A stretch of DNA of 64,000 nucleotides, taken from the NCBI GenBank assembly GCA_038501625.1, contig JAZAYU010000351.1, positions 186,001 to 250,000 of the forward strand, written 5' to 3'. Positions within the stretch are counted from its first letter, which is position 1. Each line of letters begins with the position of its first letter. Below are positions 57,682 through 64,000 of the stretch, piece by piece. This DNA is from Corbicula japonica. Lineage: Eukaryota > Mollusca > Bivalvia > Venerida > Cyrenidae. The notes below the pieces were generated by a model. It did not search any database, had not been told where the DNA came from, and saw only the letters and a program-made list of their open reading frames with translations. A program made the position numbers and the translations under genes.

Positions 57682-60600
57682 GACAATGTGGGACATAATA
57701 GAGACAGACTTTGGTGGAGATGAGACGGCAAACTTTGGGCCAAGAAAGGAGACTGGAACAGCCCTGTATCAAATTGATACCATAGCAACAGTATCATGCA
57801 CTGATACAGTAAGATTTAACCTGAGAACTTTTTATCTTCATTGTAGTAGATTTAATGTAAAAAAAGTCCAATTTTTAATAGTAAGAGAAAAATGGGGTTT
57901 TCAGTAGTTTTTGATTAACTTAGCATTTATTTTATAATGATAATAGCTTTCATTCATCATTTTCCCTTAGGAAACTTTCGGAAAACCGTAGTTAGTTGAA
58001 AATAGGAGGTTTCAGCTTAGTGGACTTACAGAAAATGGCATGTTGCTCTGTAGAACCTGGAAAATCTTTTTAAACTCTTTATTCCATGGTAAAACCAGAC
58101 TTCCTGAAAGTCGCTGGACCGTCGGACCTGTCCACTAAAATCTGGACTGGTCTGATGTGATTTCCAACATGTAGGACCGAGTGTCCGGCAAAATTTTGAT
58201 CTGCATATTCCAATTTTACTCGCTAAATTACAATTTTACTCACTGTTTTGATTCGAGACTGTTCCGAGGAAATGAGTGAGGAAATCTGAATGAAATATTT
58301 GACAATTCGTACCACTGAAAAAAAAACTCCCCTAATACTGTGTTTTGCTTATTTAATGTGTTAAATGTTTCAGTCAGACAGAATTTGTTTCGGTCAGACA
58401 GATTTTCACATCTTGTCTGACCACATGTCTGACACTTTTTTACAACTTTCGGGAAGTCTGGTAAAACATAGGATATGGCTTTTATCCCATTGGTGACCAC
58501 TGTACTTCCAGATAAGCCTGCATATTAATGCGGTCTGATCAGTATCAAGTTATTGATGCTGACCTGGATCTACACCAGTTGCAAATAAAATTAAAGTCAT
58601 ATTCCATGGATTGGAGTAAAGGGTTAAAAACTATTGTTTATGATAACAGGAGAACAAAAAGTTGCCAGTGTCAGTGGCCAGTGTGTGTGGTGACCTGACT
58701 GCCCTTGCTGTCGAGAAAAACCTTGTCATAGAAGCCTCCTCTATACTGAAGTTAGGTAGGACAATGTTTTCTTAGAAGCACCTCTTATACTAATGTTAGG
58801 AATAACAGTCACCTATATTAAAGGTAGCCTCCATACCTTAGGAACCAAAGTTAGTTAACCCTTTTCTCCATAAACATGCCTTTTTGGCACAGGCGAACAG
58901 CATAGATCCAGATCAGCTGGCACATCCGAGCTGTCTGACCATGAACTGCGCAATTTACTTTTTGATTTATTAGGTTATTTCTACAAAAAGCAAACAGCAC
59001 TGATCCTTATCTGACAGCACAGATGTGCCAGCTGATCTTGATCTACATACCTGCATAAAAAGGAATATATATGCAGTTAACAGTTAAGACACCTTCCTTT
59101 TATTTATACACATAATGATGACAGACTGTAGAGCTTGAATAGAGATACTGGATTGAGGCTTGCCCTCTGATTTACCAGATTTTTTTCTGCAAATTTAAAA
59201 ATTAAAAAAAGTTTACATTTGTTAATTTTCTCAGCATTTGGAAACTTGACATTAATATTATAACATTAACTTGTATCTTATAATTTAATATCTGTGTAAA
59301 CAGTTCTAATATGTTGAGTTTTTGGACGAGTTTAGGGAATCCTATTTTTCTTATTACAGCTGACTTAATCTGCTTACTACATCTAATATGGCATTTATCA
59401 CATAGACATACAGTGTAGATCCAGATCGGCTGGCTTATCAGTTTCCATCTGACTAGAATTTACACTGTTCACTTTTAGAATCGTTAGGTCATTGCTGACT
59501 AAGAAGCAAATAGTGTAGATCCAGATCAGGGTTGAAGGTTATAAAGCTGAGCATGGAAACCAGTCTCAAATTTCAAGCATCTGATTGGCTGAAATGGCGA
59601 CTGGTCGCCATTTCAGCCAATCAGATGCTTGAGATTTGAGACTGGTTTCCATGCTCAGTTTTATAACCTTGGGCACAGATGACAGAGATGTGCCAGCTGT
59701 TTTGGACTTTACACTGGTAGAATTTGTGCTAAATGTCTTATAAATGGAGTGAAGGGGTAAGATGATGGTTTCAGATTCTGACATAGAGGAAGTAGAATGG
59801 AGCCCAGATGGCAGCCTGGTTGTGTTGGGGCTTAGTGAGGGAAAGCTGATCATACTGGATGCCAGTACCTCAGAAGTGGAGTTCTCGGTGGTAAGTGGTT
59901 GGGAAATGATGAAGGAAGGCAAAAACTCACAAATATAACAACTGTTGTTTTTTTTAAATTTCATATTACCTGCACATATTCTGCAGAATTCTGTCATTAA
60001 AATAGATCAAAACAAATCATCATATATTACTTCTTATTTTTTGAGAAATGATTAACATAAACAGGTTTTGGTTTCAATTTTACCTGGTACTTACTTAAAG
60101 TACATTGGTAAAAAACCATTTATAAACTTTTAGACTTTATTCTTTTTATCAAGTAACTTTAATGGCTCTGTCACTTCGGATAATAAGAATGCGAGAGATA
60201 AGATGCAAGCTGAGATCAATAGCAGACTAATAAATGACACAGGCCATATGGCAGAATGGAAAAAAAAATGATTTGATAATTGATTTAATTTTTTCAACGC
60301 ATGGCCAGCTCAGTTAATAAATAAACAAAAAAAAATATAGAAGGGATCTGGTTGGACTGATTGAACATTGACAGGTTGTGTATTTAAAATCATGTTTTTC
60401 TACACAAATGGAGATTTTGTGAATTTACAGATCTAAGATAAAAAAGTGAAATATGTATGTCAGTAATTGCCACACCCACAAAACACAGCTTCTCCACGCA
60501 TCCAAAAATTTATCTTTTAGAACTTGGTGCCAGCAGAAAAACGAGTGAATGGAAGATCATTTCAAAGAATTCTCTTCTCAGGTTGGTTATTTTGTTTCCT

Positions 60601-61655
60601 CATTTACTGTTCAAAGAATAGCTGAACGACGTTCACATGTCTTTCGCAACTCATTCTTCATGTACAGTATTATTCTCAAAATATAACAGGTGGAACCTGT
60701 TACCATACTGGGTGAGTCTTGGGCTGAAGATTATAAGACTGAGATTGTTAACCACTCTCAAATCTCAAGGATCTGATTGGCTGAAATGATGGTGGCTGGT
60801 CGCCATTTCAGCCAATCAGATTCTTGAGATTTGAGACTGGTTTCCATGCTCAGTTTTATAACCTTGGGCACAGGGAAAAGATGTCTTCTGGAAATTGACA
60901 TTATTCCTTAAAATGATGTCATAAAGTTGAGCAGACGACATTGCATATTAGGCATTTTGTGGTACTACTAATGATCTTTGCATAAAATGAGTAACAATAT
61001 CTCCCATTAACTATGAAATATTAATAGATAATTGTAAATTAATTCCAAATACCCGGTATAGCAATATATGAATAACTACATGTAAAATGTAAAAAATTAG
61101 ACGGAATACACATTTTCCGGTGACATGCCCCATATCATGGTTAAAACAGGATTGACAGTATTGCTTAACTTCTTATCAACAGGTTTGAATTGGAGTTCTA
61201 AAAAGCATACATCATTTTCCTTTACGTGTCAAAAAACACTTTTTGTTAAGTTAGCCAGTCAGTTTTAGGCATTTAATTAGTTTCCCATTCATTACTAACC
61301 CTTCACTCCATTGGCATGTTTTTTTTACCAGATTGGCAAACATAGTAGATCCAGATCAGAAGGGAGTGATGTAGATCCAGATCAGCCCAAATTCGCTGTC
61401 TGATCTGGATCTTTAGTGTTTAGTGCTTTTAAATTATTCATTAAGTTATTTCTGACCAAGAAGCAGATATTTCAGCTTGATCTACTCTGGTTGCCCATGG
61501 AGTAAACGCTTAAAACATTGTGCCAAGTTGTAAATTCTCTCACAAGGATGATAGGCCAGTTTTTTTACCACTATGCATAATAAACTGTCAAGTATAATAT
61601 TAATCAAGATACTTTTTTATTATCTAAATTGCAGATTTTAATGTGGATTCTGATG
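57682..61655 (+). CDS. KNTC1: Kinetochore-associated protein 1 (ROD), N-terminal exons, partial
   Basis: KNTC1/ROD is the large subunit of the ROD-Zwilch-ZW10 complex, which brings dynein and checkpoint proteins to kinetochores. Exons: 57682-57808 (ATG at 57686, 4 nt after the acceptor, so a 5' UTR intron lies upstream), 58650-58755, 59775-59890, 60521-60581, and a probable 21 nt exon 61635-61655. Phases agree and give about 142 residues of a family near 2200. Seen: 'MWDIIETDFGG', 'GPRKETGTALYQIDT', 'GSLVVLGLSEGKLIILDAS' and 'NLVPAEKRVNGRSFQRILFS', which follow the human N-terminal beta-propeller in order. I identified no further exon up to 64000; the next must begin in phase 1. It lies head-to-head with PNPT1. 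The first four exons are firm. The 21 nt exon rests on frame, good splice sites and a loose match. Confidence 0.88.
58072..58626. mobile_element. TTAA MITE with nested CAGACTTCC element
   Basis: TTTAAACTCTTTATTCCATG ... GGAGTAAAGGGTTAA, interrupted by 58096-58460. Its right end is 24 bp before KNTC1 exon 58650-58755. Confidence 0.75.
58096..58460. mobile_element. CAGACTTCC-ended MITE, copy 3, nested in a TTAA MITE
   Basis: Starts CAGACTTCCTGAAAGTCG and ends ACTTTCGGGAAGTCTG, with GTAAAAC repeated on both sides (7 bp). The host MITE starts near 58072 and resumes after 58467. It lies in KNTC1 intron 1. Confidence 0.8.
58855..59092. mobile_element. TTAA MITE, two modules
   Basis: TTAACCCTTTTCTCCATA to ATGCAGTTAACAGTTAA, with a mutated right end. 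Confidence 0.8.
59380..59757. mobile_element. TTAA MITE with nested hairpin
   Basis: Modules flank the hairpin 59528-59680; right end AAATGGAGTGAAGGGGTAA. 17 bp upstream of KNTC1 exon 59775-59890. Confidence 0.75.
59528..59680. repeat. Hairpin-family copy nested in a TTAA MITE
   Basis: GGGTTGAAGGTTATAAAGCT to TTTTATAACCTTGGGCAC. The host MITE is interrupted after CCAGATCAG and resumes at AGATGACAGAGATGTGCC. It lies about 95 bp upstream of KNTC1 exon 59775-59890. Confidence 0.85.
60718..60877. repeat. Hairpin-family copy
   Basis: GGGCTGAAGATTATAAGACT to TTTTATAACCTTGGGCACAG, slightly more diverged than the 59528 copy. In a KNTC1 intron. Confidence 0.8.
61296..61513. mobile_element. TTAA MITE
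   Basis: TAACCCTTCACTCCATTGG to CCATGGAGTAAACGCTTAA. The first module shows a small internal duplication (GTAGATCCAGATCAG twice). Confidence 0.75.
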
Positions 61656-61919
61656 GTAAGATATAGAGCAATACCATGTACTCAGCCATTATATCTTGGT
61701 GAAATGTAACAATTTCAATACAAATTATTACTCTGTCCAAATATTTTCTTCCAAGGCATCTGTAATTATCTCGGGTATTTTTACTTGCAATGTGTAGAAA
61801 ATAGTTGATATGCAAAAAGCTATATTTTTTGTAAAGTTAAAGGTCCAATTTTTTATTTGCTGATAATTACAATAAATTACATTAAAAGTTTTTTAAATCC
61901 ACAAAGACAAACCTACACG

Positions 61920-62050
61920 GATACAGCTGATATAACGTGTGAATAGAGTAGATCTAGAACAGCTGGCACATCTGCGCTGATCAGGATCTACACTGTATGC
62001 TTCTAGCAAAATAGTCTAAAATCTGTCGATAGATGTGTAGACTAACTTGG
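61920..62050. mobile_element. TTAA MITE fragment
   Basis: GAGTAGATCTAGAACAGCTG and GATCAGGATCTACACTG only. Confidence 0.5.
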
Positions 62051-62992
62051 ATCAAAACTGGTGGCATTTGGTATACAAGCTGAATCAGCTGAGTAAATGA
62101 TAAACATAAACTCATCTGATAAATGTTAACCCATGTGAAATAATCTTATGGTTATCTGTGGTGTATAGTTAATTTTAAGACAACCAATTTATGTAGCCTG
62201 CTATGTAATCCGTCTTGCAGATTCTGCTTTACATAAATGTATATATTTATTTAACAGTCATATTGATGGGAAATGGAAGGCCTGTAAATATTTACTAGAT
62301 TTGAACATTGAAAAGATGCAGTTTTTGTTTCCTCTTGTATCATGGTTTAGAATTAGAAATTTTGCATTTGAAGAAAATATTATTACTTTTTAAACAAGTA
62401 AAGAAAAAGGATAAAGAACAAGCTTAAAGCTAATTCTTTTTTTATTTTAATATACCCATTAAGTATTAATAGCTTTTTGTTTAATACATCTGCGGCATAA
62501 ATTATGCTGTGCCTGTAGATTTTTCAAGGATGAATGATAATAAATTTGAGAGCAGAAGCGATTGGGATTTCTTGACTGGTGGCGGGTTGTAAAAACATTT
62601 TTGGGTCATGTGCCCTGCCGGGTAAGTGACCCTGACATTCTACTACCCCTGCAAAAAATGTACACGCCCTTTTTTTTCCATGGGAAGATTGATTTATGCT
62701 TTTTATACCTAAATTTTTTTTGCAGCTACTCAAATTTACTGGTACAGGCAAAACAATATTTTCAAGCATTTTTTTTTCTTTCGAAAAATCATAACAAGTT
62801 GGAAAAACATACTATAGGATAACATTCTGGATTCGACATTGTGCATTCAATAAAAATTATACTTACCCATGATTAATTCTAATGGTTTCCAGTTTAGATA
62901 AAGGTAAGGGTATGGGTTTATAGTCTTTTATTATTGTATTCAACTGACTTTCACATTTTATACCCCGATCACTGGATATTTAAGTTGTCCAT

Positions 62993-63351
62993 TAACCCTT
63001 TCCTCCATAGATACACCCTTATTGCGTGGGCGAACAGTTTAGATCCAGATCAGCCGGCACATCCCTGCCCTCTGATCAGGATCTAAACTAAGCACTTTTT
63101 AATTCATTAGATTATTTCTGACCAAAAAGCGACCTGTGCAGATCCTGATCAGACGGCACGGATGTGCACATCTGTGCCGTCTGATCAGGATCTGCACTGT
63201 TCGCGTTTTGATTTGTTAGGTTAATTCTGACCAAAATGCGACCAGTGCAGATCCTGATCAGATGGCGTGAATGTGCTGGCTGATCTGGATCTACACTGGT
63301 CGCACCTGCGTAAAAATGCATATATATGCCTTATATAGAGGAAAGGGTTAA
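62993..63351. mobile_element. TTAA MITE, three-module form
   Basis: TTAACCCTTTCCTCCATAG to AGAGGAAAGGGTTAA, about 355 bp, with an extra palindrome module around 63133-63207 (GATGTGCACATC at its centre). Confidence 0.85.
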
Positions 63352-64000
63352 AATGATATGCAATCTATGCAGTCAATGTACAGATAGGCTTGCATGGAGA
63401 AGTGACCAGCTATGCTAAAAGTAAACATAGTAAGCTTCATTCTAATCATTTATTTCTGCAGCATAGAAAAGGTTGAGTAAATAGAATGTTTTTATTGTTT
63501 GCATTTTAATGGATACATTTTATGTTTAAATAACTGTTGTTGCAATTTTGTAAAAAATGTAAATGAGAAAATGACTACACATACATTTCATCAATTTAAT
63601 AAAAGTTAATAAATTTCTCAAAAGTATAATACAGTTGAACTTCAATGGCTCGAACTTCACTGGACCGGCAGATTTTGTTCGAGCCATTGGTAGTTCAAGC
63701 GATTCGTGGTTGGTATGTGAGAATGGGTTCACCCAACTAAGCTAACACACAACAGTGTTCATAATATTTCTAAATTTAATGTATTATCTCATTAAAATAT
63801 GATGACAAGCATACATGATAATGAAGAAAGAAATTTATAGCCTTGATTTATAATGTTGAGTGTCTTTCTTTCCTACTGCCGACTTAGCTATCTTCCAGTT
63901 GCCAGGTCCTTCAATTAGTTGCTCGGCTAATTGAAGGACCTGGCAACTGTATTGATAATCTGTTGAACTCATTTTGAATTTGAGGGGACGTTGTAGAGTT

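Larger units (their letters stand above)
61656..64000 (+). other. Presumed KNTC1 intron, no exon recognised
   Basis: A downstream KNTC1 exon should begin in phase 1, but none with a family match was found. It holds a partial MITE (61920-62050), a three-module MITE (62993-63351), and a short inverted segment near 63629-63700 ('GGCTCGAAC' against 'GTTCGAGCC'). Confidence 0.45.

Noticed and set aside
60686..60712. 22 nt candidate KNTC1 exon (reads GGTCYHTG)
   Set aside because: Splice sites are acceptable, but no following exon fits its phase and it would put the 61635 microexon out of phase.
62250..62310. Possible next KNTC1 exon after an ACAG acceptor
   Set aside because: It runs into a stop after about 14 codons and shows no family match.

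Overview
This is an animal nuclear genome window: AT-rich, split genes with many short exons, and very dense short transposable elements. The proteins are most like general animal orthologues. The repeats include arrays built around a 'GGGCCATAACTCTG' motif and 'GTGACCTTGACCTTGG' units, as I recall from clams and other bivalves, so I infer a bivalve mollusc. There is no bacterial-style operon, CRISPR array or rRNA gene.

Layout. (1) 1-3574: intergenic, with a Tc1/mariner relic and palindromic MITEs. (2) 3575-18094, minus strand: the last 17 coding exons of an EML-family microtubule-associated protein (HELP motif plus the tandem beta-propeller region, 640 residues in one unbroken spliced frame). 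Its N-terminal exon(s) were not found. (3) 18095-26663: gene-poor and repeat-rich, with a nine-unit array of ~150 bp repeats. (4) 26664-27830, plus strand: one long exon for a Ser-rich, probably disordered protein I do not recognise. (5) 27831-33484: its probable 3' UTR, then a MITE cluster. (6) 33485-54655, minus strand: a complete 23-exon gene for mitochondrial polynucleotide phosphorylase (PNPT1), 766 codons before the stop, from targeting sequence to S1 domain. (7) 54656-57681: spacer between PNPT1 and KNTC1, holding a foldback element. (8) 57682 onward, plus strand: the first five coding exons of kinetochore-associated protein 1 (KNTC1/ROD), head-to-head with PNPT1. No later exon was identified before the window ends.

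The genes serve unrelated housekeeping roles: microtubules, mitochondrial RNA turnover and the mitotic checkpoint. The interest lies in what the mobile DNA has done to them. A 56 bp unit that looks copied from a PNPT1 exon/intron junction is repeated 15 times inside the intron, and 13 copies still carry the GTAAGT of a 5' splice site. One EML exon edge is tandemly duplicated with the copied acceptor changed from AG to AT. One EML intron appears to be of the rare GC-AG class. The dominant repeat is a TTAA-flanked, piggyBac-like palindromic MITE with about 48 whole or partial copies in 64 kb. Its copies have one, two or three palindrome modules, and at least five are interrupted by other elements, giving a readable order of insertion.

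Exon borders were set by eye from GT/AG sites, frame continuity and match to known family sequences. Repeat borders are good to a few bases where terminal repeats are clear and to tens of bases elsewhere.
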